Positions 42,297 to 52,304 of a stretch of DNA of 64,000 nt are shown in pieces. This stretch comes from Corynebacterium hansenii (GTDB lineage Bacteria > Actinomycetota > Actinomycetes > Mycobacteriales > Mycobacteriaceae): positions 2,666,001 to 2,730,000 of the forward strand of contig NZ_CP047211.1 of the NCBI RefSeq assembly GCF_030408795.1, read 5' to 3'. How positions within the stretch are numbered: position 1 is the stretch's first letter; each line of letters begins with the position of its first letter. The position numbers and the translations under genes are program-made. Under the pieces are notes generated by a model, which was not told where the DNA came from, made no database searches, and worked only from the letters and a program-made list of their open reading frames with translations.

Positions 42297-42450
42297 GACG
42301 ATCCGCCTTTCGCTCATCAGGTCGTGGTGATGCCGCATGAACCCGGTCATGGGTGGTGACCGGGGTTCATCGTTGCCCGCCACGGTACTCCCGGCGGGCG
42401 GCGGATGCAGATGCGGGTCCGGCGGCGGCGCCGGGCGGCGCGTGCGCCGG

Positions 42451-43293
42451 TCAGTACCTGTTCAGCGACTCCCGGGCGTCGACGACCTCGGCGCGCAGCG
42501 ACATCGCCGCGCCACTCGGGGAGTCGGACGTCAGCGCCTCGATGACCACCTCCGGCAGACCCGCCGCGCGGTAATCCTCCAGGCTCACGGAACCGTATTC
42601 CAGGACGCCCTCCAGCCAGGCGACGGCGCGGGCCTCCGGCCGCACGCAGCGGCGGGCGACGCGCTCATGCTCGGTGAGCCGCTCGCGGTGCTCCGCTCCC
42701 CGCAGCCCCAGGCGGGCCAGCGTGCGCCCCGCGGCGATGAGGTTCTCGCCTTCGACGTGCTCCAGCTGCGCCGGATTCGCCGGCGGCTTGCCGATGCCCC
42801 GCGGGCGGACGTACAGATCCTGCTGCCCGATGCCGACGATCGAGCCGTGCCGGTCGCGGATGACGGAGGTGTACGGCACGACCGTGGAATAGCCGCCCTC
42901 GGTCTCGGCGAGGATGCGCTCGATCAGCTCATCGGATGCCTCGACCTCCAGGTACGCGCCCTTGCGGCCCGGCTGGATGAACTCGAAGGAACCGGTGCGG
43001 GTCCAGGCCTCATAGCGGTCGACGCCCAGTCGCTGCATGACCAGCGTGCCGAACAGCACGTCGGTCATGGAAAACAGCGTGCCGCCGAACGCGGCGCCGT
43101 GCATGTTCGCGTTGAGGCGGGTGAGGCGCAGTTCCAGCCGGCCGAGCGACCAGTCGTCGGCGATGCGCGTGATGCGGATGCCCATGGCGACCAGCGGCGG
43201 CCATGCGTTGAGCACGTGCCGCAGTCGGTTGGGGGTCAGCGACTTCCCCGCGGCGTTGACGATGATGCGGCGGAAGGATGGTCCCTTTTTCAT
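42451..43293 (-). CDS. DUF4442 hotdog-fold protein with C-terminal extension
   Basis: A 280-residue protein. Residues 1-160 form a DUF4442 thioesterase-like hotdog (LRHVLNAWPPLVAMGIRITRIADDW, NANMHGAAFGGTLFSMTDVLF), a PaaI-type layout. Residues 165-280 are an Arg/Glu-rich helical extension of unknown role. No catalytic assignment can be made beyond the fold. It lies in a short run of minus-strand single genes. Confidence 0.7.
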   Translation of the reverse strand: MKKGPSFRRIIVNAAGKSLTPNRLRHVLNAWPPLVAMGIRITRIADDWSLGRLELRLTRLNANMHGAAFGGTLFSMTDVLFGTLVMQRLGVDRYEAWTRTGSFEFIQPGRKGAYLEVEASDELIERILAETEGGYSTVVPYTSVIRDRHGSIVGIGQQDLYVRPRGIGKPPANPAQLEHVEGENLIAAGRTLARLGLRGAEHRERLTEHERVARRCVRPEARAVAWLEGVLEYGSVSLEDYRAAGLPEVVIEALTSDSPSGAAMSLRAEVVDARESLNRY

Positions 43294-43373
43294 GAGTATT
43301 CACCCTAGGCGGCGGGGCATCCGGCCGTGGCGGCGGGGCGAAAAAGGGCTGGAAATAAAATCTGGAAATAAAA

Positions 43374-43796
43374 TCAGTGGACGCGCGGCGCTTCGCCGAG
43401 GTCCGTGAGCACCACGAGGATCCGCTCGCGCAGATCGTCGCGGAGACGGCGGTAGCGCTCGACGCCGCGGACGCCGTCGGTTGCCGGATCGCGCAGCTCC
43501 CAGCGCTGCGTGTCGACGTCGGGGGCGACGTGATCGGTCACGTCGATGTCGCCGAGGACCACCACGATGTCGGCGCGGTCCGCCAGCGAGGGGGTCATCT
43601 GCAACGGGTCGCCGTCGCAGCGCGCCCCGAGTTCGGCGCACGCCCGGCGCGCGTCCTCGTCGACGCCGCGGTCATCCGGATCGACGTCGATGCCGGCCGA
43701 GATCACCGTGACGGCGGGGGCGACGCGGCGCGTCAGCCCTTCGGCCATGCGCGACATCCCCATGTTCGACCCGCTGACGTACAGGATCACCGACAT
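43374..43796 (-). CDS. Low-molecular-weight phosphatase/arsenate reductase-like protein, degenerate
   Basis: A 140-residue protein with the ArsC/LMW-PTP fold: YVSGSNMGMSRMAEGLTRR aligns with the family's active-site loop, and IDVDPDDRGVDEDARRACAELG and IVVVLGDIDV with its later strands. The loop lacks both key residues: the catalytic cysteine of C-x5-R is serine and the arginine is methionine. It therefore probably does not reduce arsenate or cleave phosphotyrosine. No arsenic genes are nearby. It may have a binding role, or be a fast-diverging relic. Confidence 0.65.
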   Translation of the reverse strand: MSVILYVSGSNMGMSRMAEGLTRRVAPAVTVISAGIDVDPDDRGVDEDARRACAELGARCDGDPLQMTPSLADRADIVVVLGDIDVTDHVAPDVDTQRWELRDPATDGVRGVERYRRLRDDLRERILVVLTDLGEAPRVH

Positions 43797-43951
43797 TTCC
43801 GCACCCTTCCTTCCGCTTCCCCGTGTGCGCGGGTTTCACCGCGATGGCGACGGCGGGGACGGAGCCTCCGGGCGGCTCGTGAACGCCCCCTCCAACATCA
43901 CCCCCAGCATAGGTGGTTTTGCCGTGGGGAGCACCCGGCGAACGGGGGCGG

Positions 43952-44731
43952 TCAGGGGGCCGCGGACCAGAGCGTGACGACGGACCCGTCGTCGCCGGTG
44001 CAGCGCAGCACCTTTTCGGCCACCGGGCGGCAGCGGTAGGTGCGGCCCGCCGCCTCGACGTCGCGTTCGGTGCCCAGCAGATCCTCCCCGCGGTTGGCCA
44101 GCACCAGCGCGCCCATCACCCGGAGCGCGTCGGCGCACAGGCGGTCCGATTCGGCGCGCGTGGCGTCCGCGTCGGCGCCCTCGGACAGCGTCACGCCGAT
44201 GTGGCTCATGCCGAAGCCGTTGCCGGTGGCGCACACCAGGACGTCCTCGCCCTCGATCTCGATGACGTCGCCGCGCAGGGCGAATCCGGTGCGGCCGCCG
44301 CTGCCGCGCGCCGCGCCGGGATCCGGTGCGGCCGTCGTTTCGCCCGCGGCGTCGCCCGGGTCGCCGGCAGCCTGGCCGGACTCGCGCGGGCCGGCTTCTC
44401 CCCGGCCGGCCTCTCCCGGCGCAGCGGAATCCTCGGCGCCGGCACTTTCGTCGCCGCCCGCGGACGACGGCCCCGACGACGACGATCCCGGCAGGGACCC
44501 CGGCAGGGAAGACCCGAACAGCGCCGACCGGTAATCGACCTCGGCGGCGCGATCATCGCCGCCCGCGGACTGCTGCCCGGCGGCCACCCCCGCGAAGAAG
44601 CCGCCGCCGACGAGCACCATCACGCCGGCCACGGCCCCGACGGCCGCGCGCACTCTGCGGCGCCGCCCGCCATCATGCCCCGCCGCTGCGGGGATGACCG
44701 TGGACTGCCTGGCGATCGTGTGGTCCGACAT
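43952..44731 (-). CDS. Membrane-anchored protein with disordered linker, unknown function
   Basis: A 259-residue protein with a cytoplasmic N-terminus (1-25), one membrane segment (about 28-50, VRAAVGAVAGVMVLVGGGFFAGVAAG), a Ser/Gly/Ala/Glu-rich linker (about 55-145) and a folded C-terminal domain (about 145-259) with four cysteines (VLVCATG, DRLCADAL, YRCRPV, LRCTGDD) that could pair outside the cell. Such single-pass proteins are frequent in corynebacteria. No family assigned. Confidence 0.6.
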   Translation of the reverse strand: MSDHTIARQSTVIPAAAGHDGGRRRRVRAAVGAVAGVMVLVGGGFFAGVAAGQQSAGGDDRAAEVDYRSALFGSSLPGSLPGSSSSGPSSAGGDESAGAEDSAAPGEAGRGEAGPRESGQAAGDPGDAAGETTAAPDPGAARGSGGRTGFALRGDVIEIEGEDVLVCATGNGFGMSHIGVTLSEGADADATRAESDRLCADALRVMGALVLANRGEDLLGTERDVEAAGRTYRCRPVAEKVLRCTGDDGSVVTLWSAAP

Positions 44732-44852
44732 GCGTGCTCCCGGTGTTGCGTCTTGAGCGGGCGCCGGGGTGGGGCGCCCAATCGAGCACGCACCATATTA
44801 CTCCAAAACTGCAACGGAAGGGACTCGAGTGACGTATGTGACCAATGGGAAT

Positions 44853-44890
44853 GCCCCCGGTGCCGGATCCGAAGACCCTGCACCGGGGGC
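44853..44890 (-). terminator. Hairpin downstream of the acyl-CoA ligase gene
   Basis: GCCCCCGGTGC and GCACCGGGGGC pair around a 16-base loop, 23 bases after the ligase stop. The motif GCTTTGCGACGCCC (44894-44907, minus strand) directly precedes the stem, as at purD. Confidence 0.7.
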
Positions 44891-44913
44891 GGTGGGCGTC
44901 GCAAAGCCGGAGA

Positions 44914-46788
44914 CTAGTCCTTTTCCCAGTACTCGCGCTCGCGGCGCATCTCCACCGGCGCCGAGGGATCGGTCTCGGTCTCCGGGCGCGCGAGCTCGCT
45001 GTTGCGCAGCTCCACGCGGCGGATCTTGCCCGACGCGGTCTTCGGCAGATCGTCCGCGAACTCGAGGCGGCGGACGCGCTTGAAGCCGGCGAGGCGGTCC
45101 GCGGTGTGCGCCATGATCGACTTCGCGGTCTCGAGCGACTCCTCCGCGCCGGCGGCGAGTCGGACGACGCCCTTCGGCACCGCCAGGCGCAGCGGGTCCG
45201 GCGACGGAATGACCGCGGCCTCCGCCACCGCCGGGTGCTCCAGCAGCACGGACTCCAGCTCGAACGGCGAGATGCGGTAGTCGGACGCCTTGAACACGTC
45301 GTCGATGCGGCCCTCGAAGGTGATGTAGCCGTCCTCGTCGCGGATGCCGCGGTCGCCCGTGTGGTAGTGCCCGTCGAACATGACGGCGCCCGTCTTGTCC
45401 GCGTCCTCGTGGTAGCCCGGCGTCAGGAACAGCGGATGGCCGTCCATGACCACGCAGATCTCGCCGTCGTCGACGAGCTCGCCGGTCTCCGGGTCCACCA
45501 GCACGATGTCGACGCCCGGGCAGGGCCGGCCCATCGAACCGGGGCGCACGGTCTGGCCCGGCGAGTTGCACACCAGGGCGGTGGTCTCCGTCTGGCCGTA
45601 GCCGTCGCGGATGGTGACGCCCCAATCCTCCTCCACGCGCGAGATGACCTCGGGGTTCAGCGGCTCACCGGCGCCGAGCGCCTCGCGCGGCACCCGCGAC
45701 ATGCCGGTCATGTCCGCCTGGATGAGCATGCGCCACACCGTCGGCGGGGCGCAGAACGTGTCCACGCCGCAGCGATCGAGCTGGCCCATCAGCGCGCCGG
45801 CGTCGAAGCGGTCGGTGTTGTAGATGAAGATGCACGCCTCCGCGGACCACGGCGCGAACACCTGCGACCACGAGTGCTTGGCCCAGCCCGGCTGCGAGAT
45901 GGACATGTGCACGTCGCCGGGCTGCACGCCCAACCAGTACATGGTGGTCAGCGTGCCCACCGGGTAGCTGGCGTGGGTGTGGGCGACCAGCTTCGGCTTC
46001 GAGGTGGTGCCGGAGGTGAAGTACAGCAGCAGCAGGTCGCCGGGGCGGGTCGGGCCGTCGGCCTCGAACTCGTCGGACGACAGGTAGGCGTCGTGGAAGT
46101 TGTGCACCGGGATGGAGGGCATGCGGCCGTCGCCGGTGACGGGCTCCTCGTCTTCGTCGGCGGCCAGGAGGATGACGTCGTCGTCCTCGGCGACGTCGGC
46201 GAAACGGTCCAGGTAGCGGCGGGAGGTGACCACCATCTTGATCCGCGCGCGCTCGAGGCGCTCCGGGGTTTCGGCGGCGGGCAGCTGGATGGAGGCGGGG
46301 CTGACCACGGCGCCGAGCTTCATGGCGGCCAGCAGCGTCTCCCACAGCTCCACCTGGTTGTCGAGCATGAGCATGATGCGGTCGCCGCGCCCGATGCCCA
46401 TGGAGCGCAGGTGGTTGGCCACGCGGTTGGAGCGCCGGCGCATGAGGTCGAAGGAGTAGATGGCCTCGGAGCCGTCGGGCTCGACGATCCACAGGGCCGG
46501 CTCGGGGTTGTGGTACGCGATGACGTCGAACCAGTTGAGCGCCCAGTTGAAGTCCTTCAGCTCCGGCCATTCGAACGCCTCGCGGGCGCCCTCGTAGTCG
46601 GTGCGGGTGGCCAGGAGGGTGTCGCGGGCGGCGCGGAACGCCTCGCTGTCGCGGGTGTGGCCCGGGGTGCTCAGGCGCGCGTCGTCCTGCTGCAGCGTCT
46701 GCACCCGCTTGGGGTGCGGCGGGTGGTGCGGGGCGCCGGGATGGACGGTGCGGTCGAGGCCGGGGGCGGGGGTGACGGGAGCGTTCAT
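44914..46788 (-). CDS. AMP-forming acyl-CoA ligase (medium-chain type)
   Basis: A 624-residue ANL-superfamily enzyme. AMP-binding motif YFTSGTTSKPKLVAHTH, adenine motif DGYGQTETT, hinge YHTGDRG...GRIDDVFKASDYRI and the C-terminal lysine in LPKTASGKIRR are intact. SQPGWAKHSWSQVFAPW is typical of the medium-chain/acetyl-CoA-synthetase branch. The N-terminal 60 residues are Pro/His-rich and disordered. ATG at 46788 has AAGGA at a proper distance; in-frame starts further up (to 46938) lack one. Carboxylic-acid substrate unknown. Two CRP-like sites lie upstream. Confidence 0.87.
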   Translation of the reverse strand: MNAPVTPAPGLDRTVHPGAPHHPPHPKRVQTLQQDDARLSTPGHTRDSEAFRAARDTLLATRTDYEGAREAFEWPELKDFNWALNWFDVIAYHNPEPALWIVEPDGSEAIYSFDLMRRRSNRVANHLRSMGIGRGDRIMLMLDNQVELWETLLAAMKLGAVVSPASIQLPAAETPERLERARIKMVVTSRRYLDRFADVAEDDDVILLAADEDEEPVTGDGRMPSIPVHNFHDAYLSSDEFEADGPTRPGDLLLLYFTSGTTSKPKLVAHTHASYPVGTLTTMYWLGVQPGDVHMSISQPGWAKHSWSQVFAPWSAEACIFIYNTDRFDAGALMGQLDRCGVDTFCAPPTVWRMLIQADMTGMSRVPREALGAGEPLNPEVISRVEEDWGVTIRDGYGQTETTALVCNSPGQTVRPGSMGRPCPGVDIVLVDPETGELVDDGEICVVMDGHPLFLTPGYHEDADKTGAVMFDGHYHTGDRGIRDEDGYITFEGRIDDVFKASDYRISPFELESVLLEHPAVAEAAVIPSPDPLRLAVPKGVVRLAAGAEESLETAKSIMAHTADRLAGFKRVRRLEFADDLPKTASGKIRRVELRNSELARPETETDPSAPVEMRREREYWEKD

Positions 46789-46854
46789 GTCGGGTCCTTG
46801 TGCGTTGGAGACGTCGGGGTCGTCGTGGCCCGCGATCGTGGCGGGGATCACCGG

Positions 46855-46870
46855 TGTTGCGTGGGTCACA
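46855..46870. promoter_or_regulatory. CRP/GlxR-like site upstream of acyl-CoA ligase
   Basis: TGTTGCGTGGGTCACA matches the CRP pattern at eight of ten defined bases, 67 bases before the ligase start. A second partial match, AGTGGCCCAGGTCACA, lies at 46957-46972. Pattern match only. Confidence 0.35.
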
Positions 46871-47051
46871 GTATTTCGTGAATCTCCATTAACTCGCAAG
46901 GTTTCCCCGCCGAAACGCTTCCGGGGGTGAATCGTCATTCATCGAACGCGGACAAAGTGGCCCAGGTCACAAGCATTTGGCTTTGCGACGCCCACGTGGC
47001 CGCGGGGGTGGCCGGCAACCCGGTGGCGACCGGAGCCCCGACCACGCCAAA

Positions 47052-47087
47052 GGCCCGGCGCCGCCCGCGATGGGGCGGCGCCGGGCC
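47052..47087 (-). terminator. Large GC hairpin downstream of the SUKH-like gene
   Basis: GGCCCGGCGCCGCCC pairs with GGGCGGCGCCGGGCC around a short loop, 35 bases past the stop of the minus-strand gene; TTTGG follows on that strand. It also shields the ligase promoter region from read-through. Confidence 0.75.
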
Positions 47088-47121
47088 TCGGGAGTCCACG
47101 GGGTGAGGTACGGGAATGCGC

Positions 47122-47637
47122 TCAGCAATCCGAATCGAAGTAGCCGTATGGGTATGCGTCGAACAAGCCCGGATGGATGCGCCCCAGCAATGCGGCGGTT
47201 TCGTTCTTGAGCGGCGCAATGTCGTCACCGGCGTCGAGGTGTTTCTCGAGCTGGGCAAGTACGAGACCGGCTCGGACGAAGTCGGTGAAATCAATGCGAA
47301 AATCCGTGAAGGCACCCGCATCGTCGTGACCGCCCTTGTCGTGGTCGAAGAAGAAGACCGTTCGATGCCGCTGGCTCAAAAGCCATTCGTCGCCCTGGCC
47401 CGAGCGCCCGATGAGCCAAAAGTCCTCCGGCAGCCCCGAATCACGGGCATACCCGTTGACTTGGAGCGCTTCCTGATACCCGCACAGGTCGATGTCCGGG
47501 GTCAGGGCAATCGGCTCGAACTGGTGGATGAAGGCCGTATAGGCGGTGTCGATGGCCGGGATCTTGCCCTTGTCCTTGATGTGCCGGTCAAGCGGAGCAA
47601 GTGATGCGAAGACCTCGCTTCGGTCAAGGAGTTCCAT
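47122..47637 (-). CDS. SMI1/KNR4 (SUKH)-like protein
   Basis: A 171-residue acidic protein. The centre, DFWLIGRSGQGDEWLLSQRHRTVFFFDHDKGG, resembles the glycine-and-aspartate turn and following strands of SUKH-fold proteins, and the helical flanks fit; this is a weak, motif-level match. Many bacterial SUKH proteins are immunity factors against polymorphic toxins, but no toxin gene is visible beside it. ATG at 47637 is preceded by AGGTGG six bases away; the frame runs upstream without better support. Base composition is lower in GC than its neighbours and it lies next to a tRNA, a common place for acquired genes. Confidence 0.5.
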   Translation of the reverse strand: MELLDRSEVFASLAPLDRHIKDKGKIPAIDTAYTAFIHQFEPIALTPDIDLCGYQEALQVNGYARDSGLPEDFWLIGRSGQGDEWLLSQRHRTVFFFDHDKGGHDDAGAFTDFRIDFTDFVRAGLVLAQLEKHLDAGDDIAPLKNETAALLGRIHPGLFDAYPYGYFDSDC

Positions 47638-47847
47638 TGGCGCCCACCTCTTCTGGAGTGCATTCTGCGACGTTGCGGTGATCCGTCCATTATCCCGGCG
47701 CAGCAGTGTCGGCGCTTGGCTCGGCTGCCCGACGCGAGTGCGAATTGGCCGAACCCGGCGAGCGCGGGAGTCCGGTTCACCGTCATGTCCGGTCATTACC
47801 GTGCCAATGGAGTGCCATTAGAGTGCCATTCGGTGGCTCGGAAACGA

Positions 47848-47881
47848 GTGCAGGCCAGGCGATTGCTTGCCTGACCTGCAC
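47848..47881 (-). terminator. Terminator hairpin downstream of tRNA-Thr
   Basis: GTGCAGGCCAGGC and GCCTGACCTGCAC pair (one mismatch) around an eight-base loop, seven bases after the tRNA 3' end on the minus strand. TCGTTTCC follows. Confidence 0.7.
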
Positions 47882-47887
47882 CGTCGG

Positions 47888-47960
47888 AGCCGGAGACGGG
47901 ACTCGAACCCGCAACCATCCGCTTACAAGGCGGGCGCGCTGCCAATTGCGCCACTCCGGC
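47888..47960 (-). tRNA. tRNA-Thr (anticodon UGU)
   Basis: On the minus strand the acceptor GCCGGAG pairs with CTCCGGC; D-arm GCGC...GCGC, anticodon loop CUUGUAA (anticodon UGU) and T-arm GCGGGUUCGAGUCCCGU fold normally. The first anticodon-stem pair (position 27-43) is a C-A mismatch. CCA is not encoded (the bases after the discriminator U are CCG). Confidence 0.92.
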
Positions 47961-48163
47961 ATTGCCCGGGATTCTACCCGGCCCAGAGGGGCGCCCGGAC
48001 AGGCACCCGAGCGCCGCCGCACGGCCGCTGCCCACGGCGTCGGATGCGGTCGTGTTTTTCGGTGAATCCGCATGTAGAATCCCCGCGGCGCGGGAACCCC
48101 GCGCCACGACGACACGACGAAACGCGGCGATCCACCACCGACGGATCCCGGGGACGGAGGACC

Positions 48164-49765
48164 ATGGCCGAGGACCACCAGGCGACCACCGCCGCGGCGA
48201 TCCCCGGATTCGCCGGCAAGTTCCGCGCCAAGGTGCGCGGCGCCCTGTTCGGGCCCCAATCGACGGTCGACCTCGTGCAGTCGACGCGGACGCCGCTGCC
48301 CCTGGCGCCCATCGACTACACCGACCCCGACCAGGTCACCTCGGTGCTGGACCTCGCCGCCCAGCTCGGCGGCCTGCTGCTGTCCTGCGGCACGGGCAAC
48401 TCGGACACCGTCCTGCAGATCAAGGCGGTCACCTCGGCCTACGGCCTGACCCGGGTGCAGGTCGACATCACGCTGACGTCGGTGACGGTGTACCACCTCA
48501 TCGGCGCGCGCCGGACGCCGGTGACCGCCATGCGCGTGGTCGACGCCCCGGCCGTGGACTTCCACCGCCTGCGCCGCGTCGACTCGCTGCTGCGGGCCAT
48601 CCGCGGCGGCCAGGTTTCGCTCGACGACGCCGTGGAACGCGCCGAGGCCATCGAGACCGCCCCTCCCCTGTACCGCCTGCGCGTCATCTACCTCGGCTGG
48701 GCCGCCATGGCCGCTGCGGTGTCGATCCTGCTCGGCGGCGGCCCCGCCGTCGGCGCCATCGCGGCGGTGGTCACCGCCGTCATCGTGGCGACGATCGGCG
48801 AGCTCAACGTCCGGGCGCTGCCCCCGTTCTTCCAGAACGCGACGGGCGGCTTCATCGCGACCGTCATGGCCGCCCTCGCCTACGCGGGATCGAACTGGGC
48901 GGGCATCGAGGTGCAGCCGTCGCGGGTCGTGGCGTCGGGCATCATCGTCATGCTCGCCGGCCTCACGCTCGTCCAATCGCTCCAGGACGGCATCACCGGC
49001 GCCCCGGTCACCGGCTCCGCCAGATTCTTCGACACGATGCTGCTCACCGGCGGCATCGTCGCGGGCATCGCCATCGGCTTCGAGATCACCTCGCTGATCG
49101 GCATCGCGCTGCCGCCGACCAGCGTCGCGTCCGACCCCAACTTCGCGGAATCCACCGTCCGGGTGCTCGCGGGCACGGCGGCCAGCGTCGCCTTCGCCGT
49201 GGCCTCCAACGCCGGGTGGAAGGCGCTCGGGGTGTCGGGCGCGACGGCGCTGCTGGGCTCGATGCTCTACTACTGGCTGCTCCTGCCCGCCGGCGTCAAC
49301 CCCGTCGCCGCGGCCGGCGCCGCCGCCACCGCCGTCGGCCTGGCCGGCGGCCTGCTCTCCCGCCGCACGTCGATCCCGCCGCTGGTCACCGCAATCGCCG
49401 GCGTCACTCCCTTCCTGCCCGGCATGTCCATCTACCGGGGCCTCCACGCCCTGCTCAACGGCCAGCCCCTCAACGGCTTCACGGCGCTCGCCGCCGCACT
49501 GGGCACCGCCACCGCGCTGGCCGCCGGCATCGCCCTCGGCGAATGGCTCGCCCGCCAGATGCGCCGCCCGCCGCGCCTGATCCGCCACGGCGACGTCCGG
49601 CGCCCGAAGATCCAGCGGCGCCGCCGACGCCAGGCCGCGGGCACCGACTCCACCGGCGGCACGGCCAACCCCATCGACGGCCGCACGCGCCTCAGCCGCA
49701 GCGCCCGCGCCAAATTCGGCCGACGCTACGGGCGCGCACCGGGCGACCGCACCGTGGACTGGTGA
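48164..49765 (+). CDS. thrE: Threonine/serine exporter (ThrE family)
   Basis: A 533-residue membrane protein. The N-terminal cytoplasmic domain (about 50-180) carries DLAAQLGGLLLSCGTGNSDTVLQIKAVTSAYGL, typical of ThrE; ten membrane segments follow (about 180-470), and the C-terminus is basic (RRPKIQRRRRRQAAG). Exports threonine and serine with proton exchange in C. glutamicum. ATG at 48164 has GGAGG at 48156-48160. It is divergent from the tRNA-Thr gene, a coincidence of threonine biology worth noting but not evidence of control. Confidence 0.88.
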   Translation: MAEDHQATTAAAIPGFAGKFRAKVRGALFGPQSTVDLVQSTRTPLPLAPIDYTDPDQVTSVLDLAAQLGGLLLSCGTGNSDTVLQIKAVTSAYGLTRVQVDITLTSVTVYHLIGARRTPVTAMRVVDAPAVDFHRLRRVDSLLRAIRGGQVSLDDAVERAEAIETAPPLYRLRVIYLGWAAMAAAVSILLGGGPAVGAIAAVVTAVIVATIGELNVRALPPFFQNATGGFIATVMAALAYAGSNWAGIEVQPSRVVASGIIVMLAGLTLVQSLQDGITGAPVTGSARFFDTMLLTGGIVAGIAIGFEITSLIGIALPPTSVASDPNFAESTVRVLAGTAASVAFAVASNAGWKALGVSGATALLGSMLYYWLLLPAGVNPVAAAGAAATAVGLAGGLLSRRTSIPPLVTAIAGVTPFLPGMSIYRGLHALLNGQPLNGFTALAAALGTATALAAGIALGEWLARQMRRPPRLIRHGDVRRPKIQRRRRRQAAGTDSTGGTANPIDGRTRLSRSARAKFGRRYGRAPGDRTVDW

Positions 49766-49941
49766 GGGCACACGGGCGTCGCAAAGCACCCACCGGCCCA
49801 CCTCACCCGAAATGACCCTCCTTGGTACAATGGACGGCCTGTATGGGGAGACCGGCGAGGCGGCCGCCCGGCCCCCATCCGCACGCGGCGCACGCCCGTG
49901 CGCGCCACCCGACAATCGCCCGCCACGAGCCAGGAGGATCC

Positions 49942-50283
49942 GTGCCACCCAAGGTCACCGACACCCGCACCGCCCAGAACGAGGCACTGCACCAGGTCGA
50001 GGCCGAGACGGCGGCGGGCGCGCGGCGAATCGTCGCGACGTTCTCCGATGACTTCCACGACTGCGTCACCCTCATGTGCATGCTCGGAGTCGAACCCGAG
50101 GGCCTGAGCTACAAGAAGGTCCACGAGGAGCACCTCGAGGCCACGGCGCCGAAGACCGCCAAGCGCACCCGCAAGTCCACGAAGAAGGCGGCCAAGAAGG
50201 CCACCTCCAAGAAGACCACGGCGAAGAAGGCCACCAAGAAGACGGCCAAGAAGGCCGCCAAGAAGACCACGAAGAAGGCGTGA
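49942..50283 (+). CDS. Small protein with lysine-rich histone-like tail
   Basis: A 113-residue protein. Residues 1-65 form a small mixed domain (QVEAETAAGARRIVATFSDDFHDCVTLMCMLGVEPEG); residues 70-113 are Lys/Ala/Thr repeats of AKKATKKTAKK type, like the tails of actinobacterial HU/H1-like nucleoid proteins. GTG at 49942 follows AGGAGG with four bases between. It ends five bases before otsA, so it shares the otsA transcript. DNA or RNA binding is likely from the tail; role unknown. Confidence 0.65.
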   Translation: MPPKVTDTRTAQNEALHQVEAETAAGARRIVATFSDDFHDCVTLMCMLGVEPEGLSYKKVHEEHLEATAPKTAKRTRKSTKKAAKKATSKKTTAKKATKKTAKKAAKKTTKKA

Positions 50284-50288
50284 CGCGA

Positions 50289-51784
<1,496 letters not shown>

Positions 51785-51788
<4 letters not shown>

Positions 51789-52258
51789 GCGCGCGCGGCC
51801 GCCGGGCCGCGGCATTGTGCTTGACGACGCTCCTTTCGGCGTCGCTCGCCGCCTGCGGCGGGGATGACGGCGGGGACGGGGACGATCGGGTCGTCGGCAA
51901 GCGCTGGCAGGTCACCGCGGTCTACGACGACCCGGCGCTGCCCCACGGCGCACCCGACGGCATGGTGCCGCCGGTCATCGCGTTCGGCCGCGAGTCCTAC
52001 ACCGGCGACGGCGCCTGCGGTTCCTTCCAGGGGACGCTGACGTGGCGCGACGGCGACATCGTGTCCGTCGGCGAGCCGCGCACCGTCCGCGAGGCCGACT
52101 GCGACGCCGTCGCCCGCACCTTCCACGACCGCCTGCGCGCGAAGCTGACCGGTGACTTCATCGTCTCCGCCGGCGCACCCGGCCTGCGCATGACCGCCGT
52201 CGGCGACCATGCGCCGGGCGAGGCCGCGCCGGGGTGGGCGGCGGTGTCGCGGAACTAG
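51785..52258 (+). CDS. META/HslJ-like lipoprotein
   Basis: A 157-residue lipoprotein with a short signal ending SASLAAC (cysteine about 21). The mature part resembles META/HslJ domains: KRWQVTAVYDD, PVIAFGRESYTGDGACGSFQGTLTW, then a C-terminal strand set. It overlaps the otsA stop by four bases (GTGA), so it is in the otsA transcript. Its TAG stop is part of the CTAG at the transposon's left edge; the reading frame is therefore intact after the insertion. Confidence 0.72.
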
Positions 52259-52304
52259 GGCGTGTCTCCCATAGCTGAGCGGTGACCCGCGAGACGGTGT
52301 CCGT

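Noticed and set aside
47783..49948. 721-residue minus-strand frame across thrE and the tRNA
   Set aside because: It is opposite a clear ThrE exporter, crosses a tRNA and is Ala/Arg/Gly/Asp-rich; a composition artefact.
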